A stretch of DNA of 64,000 nucleotides from Lentibacter sp. XHP0401 (GCF_025751535.1 NZ_JAOWLC010000006.1:161863-225862), one strand, 5' to 3'; shown: positions 17,242 to 27,460, counted from the first letter of the stretch. Notes: generated from the sequence alone by a model not told the origin. Numbers and translations are program-made.

Positions 17242-18645
17242 TTATCCCAAAAAGCGTTTGATGAGGCCAATAAGCCGCTTAGCCCGGCCAGTGTAGGGCG
17301 GAAAGACCAGTGGTAGAGCAGAAAAGTGGTTTGAAAGAATTGCGCGTTCGTGGCTGAAAGCACGAAAGCCATAGTGCCCATGCGCCGCCCCAATTCCCGA
17401 AGTGTTCACCCCGCCAAACGGCAAGCCAGTATGAGTGAATTGCGCCACGGTCAAATTAACGCCAACACTACCTGAACTGGTATTCGCAATAATCTTGTCA
17501 GTCAGCATCCGTGACTTACAAAAAACATAAAGTGCGAGAGGTTTGGGCTTCGCATTCATCTGGCCTAACACGTCATCAATATCATCGTATGATATGATCG
17601 GCAGGATCGGTCCAAATATCTCTTCGTCACTTATATCCATTTCAGGGGTTATCGCCTCAATAAGCGTAGGCTCCATACACGTGCCTGTTACCTGGCCCTT
17701 CAATGTGATTTGCGCGCCCTTACCAATGGCATCTTTCAACAAGTCCGCAAGCCGCTTTGCGTGCTGCTCATTCACAATACGCGCAAGGTGTGGACTGTTT
17801 ATGCCCGTATTATAAGACCGCGCAATCTGCTCACGCAGCACAGTCAGGAATTCTCCCTTAACGGAGCGATGCACAAAAACATGATCCGGAGCGATACAGG
17901 TCTGGCCCGCGTTCGCAAATTTTCCAAACGCAATCCATTTTGCCGCATTTTTGAGGTCGGCGTCAGGGCCGATGATGGTCGGAGATTTGCCTCCCAACTC
18001 AAGCGTGACAGAAGACAGCGTTTTTGCGGCCGCCGACATGACGATTTTGCCAACTGCAGGACTGCCCGTGAAAAAGATATGATCGAAGGGGAGCGCCAGC
18101 AAAGCCTGAGAAGCCTCCACACCGCCTTCAACCACTGCCACCAGATCAGGCGGGAATACACTATGGACCAAACGCGCAATCACCGCAGACGTGGCCGGCG
18201 TCATTTCGGAGGGTTTAATGATCGCGCTGTTACCCGCAGCAAGAGCCGAGACCAATGGACCAAGAGCCAGGCTAAACGGATAATTCCACGGCGCGATGAT
18301 CAGACAGACCCCACGCGCTTCGGACCGAACACGTGCAGACGTGCCCAGCGTGGCAAGTGTCGGGGCCACACGGCGCGGACGCATCCAACGCCTCAAATTG
18401 CGTGAAGCATGTCTTATTTCCTGCATCACGGGCAGTATCTCGGTCAGGATAACCTCGGCTTCGGGCTTGCCAAAATCTGCAGATATTGCCGCAATCAGAG
18501 CTAGTTCGTTTTGGCGGACGGCTAATGCAAGGCGTGCAAGTGCAGCGCGGCGCTCGACAAGCCCGAAACTCTGACGGCGTGTTAAAACACCCTCACTCTG
18601 GGCCGCAAAAGCCGCAGCCGTAATTTCGTTCATGTTCCCCATCAT
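17242..18645 (-). CDS. NAD(P)-dependent aldehyde dehydrogenase (coniferyl-aldehyde-dehydrogenase type)
   Basis: This 467-residue enzyme belongs to the shorter, class-3-like aldehyde dehydrogenases. The Rossmann region shows IAPWNYPFSLALGP, the cofactor loop is FTGSPAVGK, the general base Glu is in LELGGKSPT, and the catalytic Cys is in GQTCIAPD. It oxidises an aldehyde to the acid and is the natural partner of the downstream GMC enzyme, which begins 3 bases after its stop. Three Met codons (residues 1, 2 and 5) are possible starts; the outer ATG at 18645 is used, but 18633 has GGGGA just upstream. The gene is divergent from the antiporter, with a promoter region of about 295 bases between them. 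Confidence 0.9.
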   Translation of the reverse strand: MMGNMNEITAAAFAAQSEGVLTRRQSFGLVERRAALARLALAVRQNELALIAAISADFGKPEAEVILTEILPVMQEIRHASRNLRRWMRPRRVAPTLATLGTSARVRSEARGVCLIIAPWNYPFSLALGPLVSALAAGNSAIIKPSEMTPATSAVIARLVHSVFPPDLVAVVEGGVEASQALLALPFDHIFFTGSPAVGKIVMSAAAKTLSSVTLELGGKSPTIIGPDADLKNAAKWIAFGKFANAGQTCIAPDHVFVHRSVKGEFLTVLREQIARSYNTGINSPHLARIVNEQHAKRLADLLKDAIGKGAQITLKGQVTGTCMEPTLIEAITPEMDISDEEIFGPILPIISYDDIDDVLGQMNAKPKPLALYVFCKSRMLTDKIIANTSSGSVGVNLTVAQFTHTGLPFGGVNTSGIGAAHGHYGFRAFSHERAILSNHFSALPLVFPPYTGRAKRLIGLIKRFLG

Positions 18646-18940
18646 TTCGTGCTTTCTGTATTGCTATGATTGCTAAACAGCAATGATCCAAAGCCAATGG
18701 CAAAACGCCGATCCCATACACACTACAAACGGCAGCCCAAATGATGACCTCCATCAGGCCAATTTAAAAGTGAAAAGCCGCGGAAACACCCCAGAAGTTC
18801 TGCACGAAGATCATCCAAGACGGTAAGCGCACCACTCGCAAATACAGTTCATCCAAAGAGAAAACACGCTTCCAACTAAAACAGTGTTTCTTGCATGTCG
18901 CAGATTTTCTCCGGTCAATATCTCTGCTATTTTTTTGCTC

Positions 18941-21454
18941 ATGAGCATCATATTGATTACTACTTTTATAGCCTCACTCTTTTTGATTATCGGAGCTGCC
19001 GAGCCTTTGGCCGCACGGCTGCGGCTTCCCTACAGCGTAATCTTGGCTGTTCTTGGAATGCTCATCGGCGCTGGAGCGATTTTCTTTCTGCGCACCGAGT
19101 TGACAGATGCACTGAACCCTGTTGCCGAGGCAATTCTCGCCTTGCCGATCCGTTCAAACGTTTTCCTCTATGTATTTCTGCCAACACTGTTATTTCAGGC
19201 AACTCTGGGAATGAATCTGCGGCGAATGCTCGACGATTGGGTTCCCATTCTGGTACTCGCTGTCGTGGCGGTGGTCGTCGCGACTTTGAGTGTAGGCTAT
19301 GCACTGTCTTGGACCAGCACATTGCCGCTTGCCGCCTGCTTGCTGATCGGGGCCATTGTATCAACCACAGACCCTTCTGCAGTGGTTTCGATTTTCCGCT
19401 CCATTTCTGCACCACGTAGGCTGGCGCGTATCATCGAAGGTGAAAGCCTGCTGAACGATGCCGCCGCCATCGCACTTTTCGGGTTGTTTATGGGATTTGT
19501 GATGCTTGGCATCCCAGACCCGACGTTGACGGATGCGTTGAGACAGTTTCCGCTATTGATCGGCGGAGGGGCCATTGTCGGCTGGCTTGCGGCGCGGCTT
19601 TCAGTCTGGGCCATGTCAATTTTTGTACAATACGAACGCGCGCAAATTTCTGTTTCTGTTGCGCTTCCCTATCTTGTCTACATCGGCGCTGAACAGATTA
19701 TCGGCGCGTCTGGCGTTATTGCTGTCGTCACGGCCGGAATAACCATGAATCTTGCGGGGCCCCGTCGCTTATCACCGCAAACCTGGACAAACATCAGTGA
19801 GGTTTGGGGCCTACTGGCACATTGGGCAGGAGCGTTGATCTTTATTCTAGCCGCGCTTCTCATACCGAGGCTCTTGGAAGAAGTCCGCGCAGAGGATTTT
19901 GTGCTGGTCAGTGTCGTAATTTGCGCCGCTGTGCTCGCCCGAGCCGCCATCCTGTTCGGATTGCTACCATTGCTGACGTTGCTGCATCTGTCTCCTGCCG
20001 TTGAGCGGCCTTATCGCGTTGCAATTCTATGGGGAGGCTTGCGAGGGGCCGTAACTCTTGCGCTGGCTCTGGCCGTTACTGAAAGCATCCGCGTTCCGTT
20101 AGAAATCAAACGCGTGGTAGGGATTTTCGCAACAGGGTTCACACTCTTTACGCTGATTGTGCAGGGAACGACATTGAGAACCGTCATCAAATGGCTCGGG
20201 CTTGACCGGCTGTCACCGATTGACGAAGCCCTGTCACGTCAGGTTGTCGCCGTGGCCCTCCAGACCGTTCGAGAGGATGTCGAACAAACCACCGAAAACT
20301 ATGAACTCAATCGCGACATTGTTCGCTCCGAGGCTAAAAATTTCGGTGAGCGATTGAACGAAACAGTCCAGGCCGCAGAAGACGGTGCGGAAATCCTTGA
20401 TCGGGACCGGATTACCTTGGGATTGATTGCTCTGGCGGGCCATGAGCGCGACACTGTCCTCGTCAGGATGCGAGAGCGGACAATTTCACAACGGATGGCG
20501 GAACAGGTCTTGTCCGACGCGGACCGGTTGATTGAAGGCGCGCGATCAAACGGGCGAAATGGATACCAACGTGCAGCGCGACGAAGTGTTTCATATGGTC
20601 GAGGCTTTAAGATTGGTGTGGCTTTGCAACGGCGTTTACGCTTGTCGGGCCCCCTGGCCCGCATGACCGCTGACCGCTTTGAACTTTTACTGGTACAGCG
20701 GCTCATTTTACGCGACCTGGACGCGTTTATTGATAGACGAATCCGGCGTATTCATGGGCGTCGAGTTGCGGAGCTTTTGCACGAGTTACTGGCGCGGAGG
20801 GTGGAAAACATGGAGACCGCCTTGGAAGGTCTGCGGTTGCAGTATCCCGGATACGCGGAAAAACTTGAACGCCGCTTCATCCGGCGCACAGCGCTACGCC
20901 TTGAAGAGCGAGAATATTCCATTATGCGCGAAGATGGATTGATTGGCGCGGAGGTTTATACCTCCTTGATGCAAGGCCTGAATGCGCAACGAGCCGCAAC
21001 AGAGAAGCGCCCTAAACTTGACATCGCAATTCAGCGCTTGGAACTCATTCAGCGTTTTCCACTCTTTGTGGGGATAGAAGATCCTGCGCTCAAACAGTTG
21101 GGGCGCTCACTCAAGACTGTTTACGTCAATTCTGGAGAGCTGATCATCGGTAAGGATGACCCTGCAGAAAGTGTTTACTTTATTGCTTCGGGTGCGGTCG
21201 AACTCGAGAGCGCCGGTCAAACGTGGCGGCGAGGCGGCGGTGAGATGTTCGGGCAGATAGCAATCTTGTCGAAAAAAGCGGTTCGCACACAAGTGCGGGC
21301 AATCGCTCCTTCAACTTTGCTCGTGCTTGACGCCGAACGCTTCCGCCGCCTCCTCGCCCGTCGCCCTGCGATACAGAAAGCCATTCGCACCAGTGCAAAA
21401 GAGCGCGGCATTGACCCTGACGCACTCATGGCCAAAGAACAAACCGCGCTCTAG
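18941..21454 (+). CDS. CPA1-type Na+/H+ antiporter with C-terminal cyclic-nucleotide-binding domain
   Basis: Starting at ATG 18941 (a GTG at 18884 would add 19 residues), this is an 837-residue protein. The first 410 residues contain 12-13 membrane segments of the sodium/proton exchanger fold, with the acidic core motifs STTDPSAVVSI and EGESLLNDAAAIALF. A long helical cytoplasmic part follows, and residues about 690-800 form a cyclic-nucleotide-binding-like beta-roll (FPLFVGIEDPALKQLG, VYFIASGAVELE, GGGEMFGQIAILS). The phosphate-binding cassette keeps GE but lacks the usual downstream Arg-Ala-Ala run, so ligand binding is uncertain. The domain order resembles animal sperm-type exchangers. It likely controls pH or Na+ in a marine cell. 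Confidence 0.88.
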   Translation: MSIILITTFIASLFLIIGAAEPLAARLRLPYSVILAVLGMLIGAGAIFFLRTELTDALNPVAEAILALPIRSNVFLYVFLPTLLFQATLGMNLRRMLDDWVPILVLAVVAVVVATLSVGYALSWTSTLPLAACLLIGAIVSTTDPSAVVSIFRSISAPRRLARIIEGESLLNDAAAIALFGLFMGFVMLGIPDPTLTDALRQFPLLIGGGAIVGWLAARLSVWAMSIFVQYERAQISVSVALPYLVYIGAEQIIGASGVIAVVTAGITMNLAGPRRLSPQTWTNISEVWGLLAHWAGALIFILAALLIPRLLEEVRAEDFVLVSVVICAAVLARAAILFGLLPLLTLLHLSPAVERPYRVAILWGGLRGAVTLALALAVTESIRVPLEIKRVVGIFATGFTLFTLIVQGTTLRTVIKWLGLDRLSPIDEALSRQVVAVALQTVREDVEQTTENYELNRDIVRSEAKNFGERLNETVQAAEDGAEILDRDRITLGLIALAGHERDTVLVRMRERTISQRMAEQVLSDADRLIEGARSNGRNGYQRAARRSVSYGRGFKIGVALQRRLRLSGPLARMTADRFELLLVQRLILRDLDAFIDRRIRRIHGRRVAELLHELLARRVENMETALEGLRLQYPGYAEKLERRFIRRTALRLEEREYSIMREDGLIGAEVYTSLMQGLNAQRAATEKRPKLDIAIQRLELIQRFPLFVGIEDPALKQLGRSLKTVYVNSGELIIGKDDPAESVYFIASGAVELESAGQTWRRGGGEMFGQIAILSKKAVRTQVRAIAPSTLLVLDAERFRRLLARRPAIQKAIRTSAKERGIDPDALMAKEQTAL

Positions 21455-21483
21455 TGGCATCGGACACGAAGCCACTAGAGCGC
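21446..21483. terminator. 13-bp perfect inverted repeat overlapping the antiporter stop codon
   Basis: GCGCTCTAGTGGC and GCCACTAGAGCGC pair perfectly over a 12-base loop; the TAG stop is inside the left arm. No T-run follows on either side. It is probably a bidirectional transcript end between the convergent antiporter and HIT genes, with a possible coding constraint on the left arm. Confidence 0.55.
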
Positions 21484-21591
21484 AGTGACCTAATGAGGCG
21501 CGAAACCAATCCGTTGCTGGAAAAATCTGAGTGCAATAGAATGTTGTTGCCGTTGTTCTTTTTGACAGATTATGCGCAAAACGGAACAACG

Positions 21592-22014
21592 CTAGATGCG
21601 GAGTTGTAGAGCAATCCGTTCCATTTCGAAGGCAGTCAATTGTGGTGGGGTTGCATATCTGTCGGGGTCTTCCGAGAGATATGCTTGCGAGGTCACGTCA
21701 TGCACATGATGCATAGGCACGACATGCGCATGGGCATGAGGAACATGTATCCCAGTATAGAACATCGCCACGCGCTCGACCTTGTAGAGCACCTTCATGC
21801 GTTTTGCCAACCGTTGTGCGCAACTGGTGATACGTGTTGCTAGGTCTTCAGGCAGATCTTCGAACCAGACATGATGCGCTTTGGGGATAACGAGCAGATG
21901 GCCAGCGCGGATCGGATGCAAATCAAGGAAGGCAAGTATATGATCGTCTTCATAAATGCGATGCGCAGGTAAACCGCCGGAAGCAATCCGGCAAAACAGG
22001 CAATTATCAGTCAT
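21592..22014 (-). CDS. HIT-family nucleotide hydrolase/transferase
   Basis: This 140-residue histidine-triad protein carries the active-site motif HVPHAHAHVV and the zinc-like N-terminal CLFCRI. HIT proteins cleave nucleotide-linked phosphoramidates or dinucleoside polyphosphates (HinT and Fhit types). The ATG at 22014 is preferred; an upstream GTG would add seven residues. It lies about 115 bases downstream of the TRAP permease gene on the same strand and may be the last gene of that transcript. Its relation to transport is unknown and may be coincidental. Confidence 0.88.
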   Translation of the reverse strand: MTDNCLFCRIASGGLPAHRIYEDDHILAFLDLHPIRAGHLLVIPKAHHVWFEDLPEDLATRITSCAQRLAKRMKVLYKVERVAMFYTGIHVPHAHAHVVPMHHVHDVTSQAYLSEDPDRYATPPQLTAFEMERIALQLRI

Positions 22015-22128
22015 GTGTCGCTCTTTCCCTGGCACCCTACGCGGCCTGTCTGGGGCTTGTGCAATTCATCTTGGCTACTCTGGACCATCCCCTCAAGCCA
22101 AAACTTGCGGTGACAGCATTTTACGCCT

Positions 22129-23430
22129 TCAGAATGCTTGCGCCGGCAACCACAAGGCGATGGTGGGGAAAACGATCAGCAAGGCAAGCCGCACGACATC
22201 AGCCAGAATAAACGGCAAAATCCCTTTTACGACAGTGCTGAGCTGCGTGCCGGGAGAAGCAGCCTGCACCACAAACAAGTTCATTCCTATTGGCGGGGTG
22301 ATCAGGCCGATTTCAGCTACGGTCACCACAATGATACCGAACCAGATGAGGTTTATATCAAGTTCGAGAGCAACGGGTGCGAGCAGTGGCACTGTCAACA
22401 GGATCATCGACATCGCGTCCATAAAACAACCTAGAACGAGATAGAACAGCACAATCAGGAATAGCACCATCGTCGGACCCAGTCCGGCGGATCGTATTTG
22501 CTCAATCAAAAGCTGCGGCAGGCCGGTGTTTTCCAAAAAGAAATTAAATAGCGCCGCACCAATGAGGATGAAGAAGATCATACCGGTAAGGCCTGCAGTT
22601 TCGTAGATTGACTCTTTAAGCGCGTTCTGGGTCATCTGTCCTGAAAAAAGGGCCAGCACAAAAGCGCCCACGGCCCCAACGGCGGCAGCTTCTGTCGGAG
22701 AAAAGAACCCGATATATATGCCCCCTATCACGACCGCAAAAAGCAGCACGACCTGCCAGACTTGGCCGAGATAGCGCAATCGGTCGCGCCAAGGGGTGCG
22801 TTCAGCCGCTGGTGCAAGGTCGGGGCGAAAATAGACACGGACCATGATCGCAGCCGCGTATAGCGCCGCTCCCAAAATTCCCGGAATAAGCGCGGCAATG
22901 AAAAGCTGTCCGACCGAGCTTTGCGTCAGCAAGCCATAGATCACCAGAAGAATTGACGGAGGGATCAAAACACCAAGTGTGCCGCCCGCAGCAACGGTTG
23001 CCGTCGAAAGTGACGGGTCATAACCATGGCGCTTCATTTCTGGCAGGGCAACGCGACCGATCGTGGCGACCGTGGCCAAAGAAGAGCCGCATATCGCTCC
23101 AAACAGGGCGCTTGCCCCGACGGTTGTAACCGCCAGCCCCCCCTTGCGATGGCCGATGAAGGAGTTGATCACGTTAAACAGCGAACGGGACAGACCTGCA
23201 TGAGATGCAAAGACGCCCATCATCACAAACAACGGGATTACGGAAAAGGAATAGGGAAAAATCGATTCAAACGGGCTGGAGCCGAGAATGTACGATACGC
23301 CAGTCCAGCCATTCAGATACCAGTATCCGAGCGCGCCAATTACCCCCATAGATACGGCGACAGGGACACCGAAACCTATAAGCGTGAGGGCGGCAACAAA
23401 GCCGAATATCCCTAAAATTGCATCACTCAT
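22129..23430 (-). CDS. dctM: TRAP transporter large permease (DctM), system 1
   Basis: This 433-residue protein has the usual length and hydrophobic pattern of DctM, about 12 membrane helices, with typical stretches such as FVMMGVFASHAGLSR, GAICGSSLATVATIGRVALPEM and GCFMDAMSMILLTVPLLAPV. It is the channel that imports an organic acid or similar solute using the sodium gradient. It overlaps the small permease gene by 8 bases. The substrate cannot be read, but the operon also contains a P450 upstream. Confidence 0.93.
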   Translation of the reverse strand: MSDAILGIFGFVAALTLIGFGVPVAVSMGVIGALGYWYLNGWTGVSYILGSSPFESIFPYSFSVIPLFVMMGVFASHAGLSRSLFNVINSFIGHRKGGLAVTTVGASALFGAICGSSLATVATIGRVALPEMKRHGYDPSLSTATVAAGGTLGVLIPPSILLVIYGLLTQSSVGQLFIAALIPGILGAALYAAAIMVRVYFRPDLAPAAERTPWRDRLRYLGQVWQVVLLFAVVIGGIYIGFFSPTEAAAVGAVGAFVLALFSGQMTQNALKESIYETAGLTGMIFFILIGAALFNFFLENTGLPQLLIEQIRSAGLGPTMVLFLIVLFYLVLGCFMDAMSMILLTVPLLAPVALELDINLIWFGIIVVTVAEIGLITPPIGMNLFVVQAASPGTQLSTVVKGILPFILADVVRLALLIVFPTIALWLPAQAF

Positions 23431-23893
23431 GTTTGTTTTTTCCCTGAAGTGTTCCGATCAGTTCAAGGCCGAGCGCGAACAGCGACATGCTCAGCCCGAT
23501 CAGAAGCGGATACCAGTACCATGCGACCGGTATTCCGAGCTGTTGTGACGTATCGCCAAACATCGTTCGCGTCAGGAACGTCAAATACCCTTGCCAAAGC
23601 ATTAGCCCAACAAGACAAACCCCAAGCGCAGTGGCCATGAAACGTAGAGGGACGACTGCAGTTCTCGGTAATTTCATAATTACGAAATCAACACTGACAT
23701 GGGCTGTTACCATAAAGGCAAATGGCATAACAAGCCAGGCGCCTGTAACGACGAACAGCTGGACAAGATCTACAACCCCTTTAACCGGGTATCCAAGCTT
23801 TCGCCCCATCACGTCGGCCACGGTCACAAGCGCGGCCAGCCCATATGCGGCTACGCCAAGTGCCGCCAGTGCTTTGACCAGCGCACGAGACAT
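23423..23893 (-). CDS. dctQ: TRAP transporter small permease (DctQ), system 1
   Basis: This protein of about 156 residues has four hydrophobic segments and the DctQ pattern (VADVMGRKLGYPVKGVVDLVQ, FMVTAHVSVDFVIMKLP). It forms the membrane complex with DctM. The ATG at 23893 is used; an in-frame TTG at 23911 would add six residues. It lies between the binding-protein gene (about 95 bases away) and dctM (8-base overlap). Confidence 0.88.
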   Translation of the reverse strand: MSRALVKALAALGVAAYGLAALVTVADVMGRKLGYPVKGVVDLVQLFVVTGAWLVMPFAFMVTAHVSVDFVIMKLPRTAVVPLRFMATALGVCLVGLMLWQGYLTFLTRTMFGDTSQQLGIPVAWYWYPLLIGLSMSLFALGLELIGTLQGKNKHE

Positions 23894-23988
23894 GTTCAAT
23901 ACCAGATGCAAAGTGCTCTCCCCACGTCAAAAATCTCCGGCACCGGGGCAACCCCGATGCCAGACACTATGATTACCATCCAAGTAGA

Positions 23989-25014
23989 TCACTCTGTCTT
24001 GGCAGCATCATATTCGGCGACCTTGTCACGCATCGCTTGGACTATCTCTTCAGCGTTATCGACACCTTGATCCGCTACACTTTGAATATAGGATTGCATC
24101 ATCGGCTGCAGAGCTTCTTCCCAAAGAGCGCGCTCTTCTTTTGAAAGTTTGGTGATTTCATGGCCTGCCTCTACTGCATCTTCACGCGCGGGTGCATCCC
24201 ATGAATCCCACCAGCCGCCAAACTTGGCGACAAGGTCGGCACCAGAATATTTATCAACGCAGGCCTGCGCATCCGGGCTCAACCTACTGTAAGAGCGCTC
24301 ATTCATCACAAAGAAGAAAGATACGGTATAGGCTCCAAGATCGAGGTGATACTTCAGAACCTCGTTCAGGCCAAAGCTTCTCACCGGGTCCCACGGGAAA
24401 ACTGTCCCGTTGATTACGCCGCGCTGGAGGCTCTCATAAACTTCTCCTGGTGGCAAACCTTGTGGATCTGCTCCGAGAAAGGACAGCATTTCAGACACAG
24501 CTGGACTGGGCGTGCGTAGGCGAAGCCCCTTGAGGTCTTCCATTTTCTCAACTTTGGTCTCGTTGGTGTGCAGCAGCCCGCCATTGTGAGCGTGCAAGGC
24601 CAACACCTTCAATCCTTTGTATTCTTCAGCCAAATAATCGGGAAACAGCTCCCACAAAGCATAGCTGGCAGCGCCCGCATTATCGGTCAGAAATGGCATG
24701 TCTATCAGTGATGTCCGCGGGAACCGTCCACGTGGGATCCCTGTAAGCCCGTGTGCAACGTCCACAACTCCGGCCATCACCTGCTCTTGTTGACGCGCCA
24801 CGTTCCCCAATTGCGTGCCAGCAGGAAAAATCTCGAACTTGACCTCGCCATTGGTGCATTCAGTAACCTGCTGCGCCCATGGTTCGATAAAATCAGTATG
24901 GATGCCATGAACAGCAGGTAGATAGTGGCTGATCTTGAGTGTGGTTTCGGCTTGAGCTGTAGTCGCGATTGCGGCCAAAGCTGCCGCTGCTGCAATATTC
25001 TTTCTCGGCTTCAT
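23989..25014 (-). CDS. dctP: TRAP transporter solute-binding protein (DctP), system 1
   Basis: This 341-residue periplasmic protein has a clear signal peptide ending near TTAQA (residues 1-22). The DctP fold is shown by LKISHYLPAVHGIHTDFIEPWA at the front and by the ligand-Arg region GLRLRTPSPAVSEMLSFLGA in the middle. It captures the substrate for the DctQM permease. It begins about 40 bases after the P450 gene ends on the same strand, suggesting one transcript: P450, then dctP, dctQ, dctM. The bound ligand may therefore be the P450 substrate or product; this is inference. Confidence 0.92.
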   Translation of the reverse strand: MKPRKNIAAAAALAAIATTAQAETTLKISHYLPAVHGIHTDFIEPWAQQVTECTNGEVKFEIFPAGTQLGNVARQQEQVMAGVVDVAHGLTGIPRGRFPRTSLIDMPFLTDNAGAASYALWELFPDYLAEEYKGLKVLALHAHNGGLLHTNETKVEKMEDLKGLRLRTPSPAVSEMLSFLGADPQGLPPGEVYESLQRGVINGTVFPWDPVRSFGLNEVLKYHLDLGAYTVSFFFVMNERSYSRLSPDAQACVDKYSGADLVAKFGGWWDSWDAPAREDAVEAGHEITKLSKEERALWEEALQPMMQSYIQSVADQGVDNAEEIVQAMRDKVAEYDAAKTE

Positions 25015-25053
25015 GTTGGGTCCTCCCTCTTAAAAGAACTAGATATCGTCGGA

Positions 25054-27387
25054 TCAGAGCGCAAGTTTGATCCGTCCGCCTTTTTGCGCCCGTGAGACGC
25101 AAGTCATTATACGCTTGTTGGTGGCGCGTTCGGAACGGGTGAGCACAACATCGCGGTGATCGACCTCCCCCTCAACCACCGCAACCTCGCAAGAGCCGCA
25201 AAGCCCTTCACGACAATCGCAAGCGATATCAATTCCGGTTGCAAGTATAGCATCCAGCAATGTCGTATCTGCCGGTACATTGATCACCAGACCTGAATCT
25301 GCAAATTCGACTTCAAAGGAAGTTTCGTTAGCAGGGTCTAGAACTGCATTCGAGGAGCTGAAGTGCTCAAAATGAAAGGTGTTCTCCGGCAAATCGGCTG
25401 TAAGCTCTTCAAGGGCTGTTAATAGCCGCTCAGGGCCGCAGGCATAAACTTGTGCGCCTTGAGACAACGTAGAAACAAGCGTCACCAGATCCAAAGAAGC
25501 GCTTTCGTCACTGGCATAAATGGCCAGCACAGCACCATGATCGCGCGCGGCTCGTTCCAAAAATGCCATCGTGTTGCGCGATCGCCCGGCGTAATGGAGT
25601 TCATAAGAGGCTCCAATCTTCTGCAAACGATCCGCCATAGCGATGATCGGTGTGATGCCAATCCCTCCTGCAACCAGAACATAATGCGCTGCTGTCTCGT
25701 CAAGACGGAACAGATTTGACGGGCCGCGCATTTTGATTTCGGCACCCTCTGAAACAGTCTCGTGAATATAGCGCGATCCACCCCGCCCGAGATCCTCTTT
25801 GCGGATCGCAACCTCATAGGTATCTGAGGCAGGGTCACCACAAAGAGAGTACTTGCGATCATAGTCACCCACACAGAGCTCGATATGTGCCCCGGGTGTC
25901 CAGCTCGGTAGGCGCCGCCCCTGAGCGTCTGACAGTGTCAGGCCAAGAACACCCTCAGCTTCTTTGTGCATCTGTGTTACGTGGATACTGCGGGCAACAT
26001 CTCGGCGGATGGGCGCGCCAACAGGGAAATGTCGTGGCTGGATCGCTTGGTCCTGCGGCTCCCGTTCCGGATTAAGCAAGGGATCCCACGTCACCCAAAG
26101 CTCATCCGGACCTCGGAAGGATGTGTTGGGGAGATATGTGAATTCCTGTTCACTCAATTTCAAGTGTGGCAACCGGCGGGTCATTTCTTCAAGGAATATC
26201 CGCATCTCCATACGACCGATATTTTTCCCCATGCACTGATGCGCCCCATAACCAAAAGTCAGGTGGTCGACCGCATTGTCCCGATAGATATCAAAAGCCT
26301 CAGCCGCTTCAAAATGTCTGTCGTCCTGATTGGCAGATGCTTGCACAATCAGCAGCTTGGCCCCTTCCGGCAGATCAACACCGCTGAGGCTCGTAGCTGC
26401 AGTCGTCTCGCGGCGCCAAGCGACAATAGATCCAGCGTAGCGTAAACACTCCTCAACAGCATTCGGAATAAGGGCCGGATTGGCACAGATATCACTCCAG
26501 GCTTCACGATGGGACAGGAGTGTCTTGAACATATTGGCAGAAGCAAGCGAAGTAGTTTCATGCGCGGCAACGATGATGGCCATCATCATGGAATGCACAT
26601 AGCTGTCAGTGACGATATCAGGTCGCTCTGCATTCATCCTGATCGTGTGATGCATCCAGCCCTTTCCGTTTGGTTCTGCGCGCATCTTTTCAATGACTGT
26701 TCCTGCATATTGCCAAAAACGACCGACATCATGGGCAACCTCGATCTGCTTTTCGTCCGAGGGCTTTCCCCAGGTATTCACCGAGTGCGCAAGCGAGAAA
26801 TTACGTAAAGTGTCAATTTCATCTTCCGGAACCCCCAGAAAGTGTAGGGCCACTAAAAGAGGCACTTCGTAAAGCATCGCATCTACAAGATCTACGCGGC
26901 CGCTATCAACAAAGGCATCGATCTTTTCACGCGTCAGGCGCCGCACCATATCTTGGTGTTTCTCCAAGTTTTCCGGCAAAAAGTGATCCAGAAGCAATCT
27001 TCGCCGCTCCATGTGTGCCGGTTCATCCTCGTTTACCAAGGTTCGGTTCATCGCATAATCATAGCCCTTGAGAACTTCGATTGCGGCGTCGGTCACCGGA
27101 GTGATTTTCTCCAACACATTGCGCGGCGAATACAGGATGTTATCTCTGAAAACGGCTTTCACGTCATCATAACGAGTAACCACCCAGTACCCAAGGTTGG
27201 GGGCGTAAAAGACGGGTTTTTGGTCGCGCGCCCAACGCAGAGCTTGGGCCGGGTCCACCTGATAAGCTCCTTCGAATGCATCAAAGTCGCGTGCAAGATC
27301 TGCTGGGTCACCCATCGGGCAAACATTGTCCTTCGTCGCGCCACCAAACGGGCACCCATCGGCGCTCTTATAAGCCTCACCAGTCAT
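25054..27387 (-). CDS. Self-sufficient cytochrome P450 fused to a phthalate-dioxygenase-reductase-like module (CYP116B type)
   Basis: This 777-residue class VII P450 needs no separate redox partner. The P450 domain covers about 1-430: AAHETTS at about 270 is the oxygen-activating I helix, and FGYGAHQCMGKNIG holds the haem Cys at about 385. A reductase follows: an FMN domain near 445-560 (HIELCVGDYDRKYSLCGDP), an NAD(P)H domain with VLVAGGIGITPIIAM, and a plant-type [2Fe-2S] domain with CDCREGLCGSC at about 722-733 and a last Cys in RIMTC. It inserts one oxygen atom into an organic substrate. GGAG precedes the ATG. The gene heads the TRAP-1 operon and is divergent from an IclR regulator. Confidence 0.94.
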   Translation of the reverse strand: MTGEAYKSADGCPFGGATKDNVCPMGDPADLARDFDAFEGAYQVDPAQALRWARDQKPVFYAPNLGYWVVTRYDDVKAVFRDNILYSPRNVLEKITPVTDAAIEVLKGYDYAMNRTLVNEDEPAHMERRRLLLDHFLPENLEKHQDMVRRLTREKIDAFVDSGRVDLVDAMLYEVPLLVALHFLGVPEDEIDTLRNFSLAHSVNTWGKPSDEKQIEVAHDVGRFWQYAGTVIEKMRAEPNGKGWMHHTIRMNAERPDIVTDSYVHSMMMAIIVAAHETTSLASANMFKTLLSHREAWSDICANPALIPNAVEECLRYAGSIVAWRRETTAATSLSGVDLPEGAKLLIVQASANQDDRHFEAAEAFDIYRDNAVDHLTFGYGAHQCMGKNIGRMEMRIFLEEMTRRLPHLKLSEQEFTYLPNTSFRGPDELWVTWDPLLNPEREPQDQAIQPRHFPVGAPIRRDVARSIHVTQMHKEAEGVLGLTLSDAQGRRLPSWTPGAHIELCVGDYDRKYSLCGDPASDTYEVAIRKEDLGRGGSRYIHETVSEGAEIKMRGPSNLFRLDETAAHYVLVAGGIGITPIIAMADRLQKIGASYELHYAGRSRNTMAFLERAARDHGAVLAIYASDESASLDLVTLVSTLSQGAQVYACGPERLLTALEELTADLPENTFHFEHFSSSNAVLDPANETSFEVEFADSGLVINVPADTTLLDAILATGIDIACDCREGLCGSCEVAVVEGEVDHRDVVLTRSERATNKRIMTCVSRAQKGGRIKLAL

Positions 27388-27460
27388 TTTGATGTCTCCC
27401 CCAAGCCAATCTAAGCCCTCGAATCAACTGATAATTCATCAATAGGGTCAAAATCAATCT

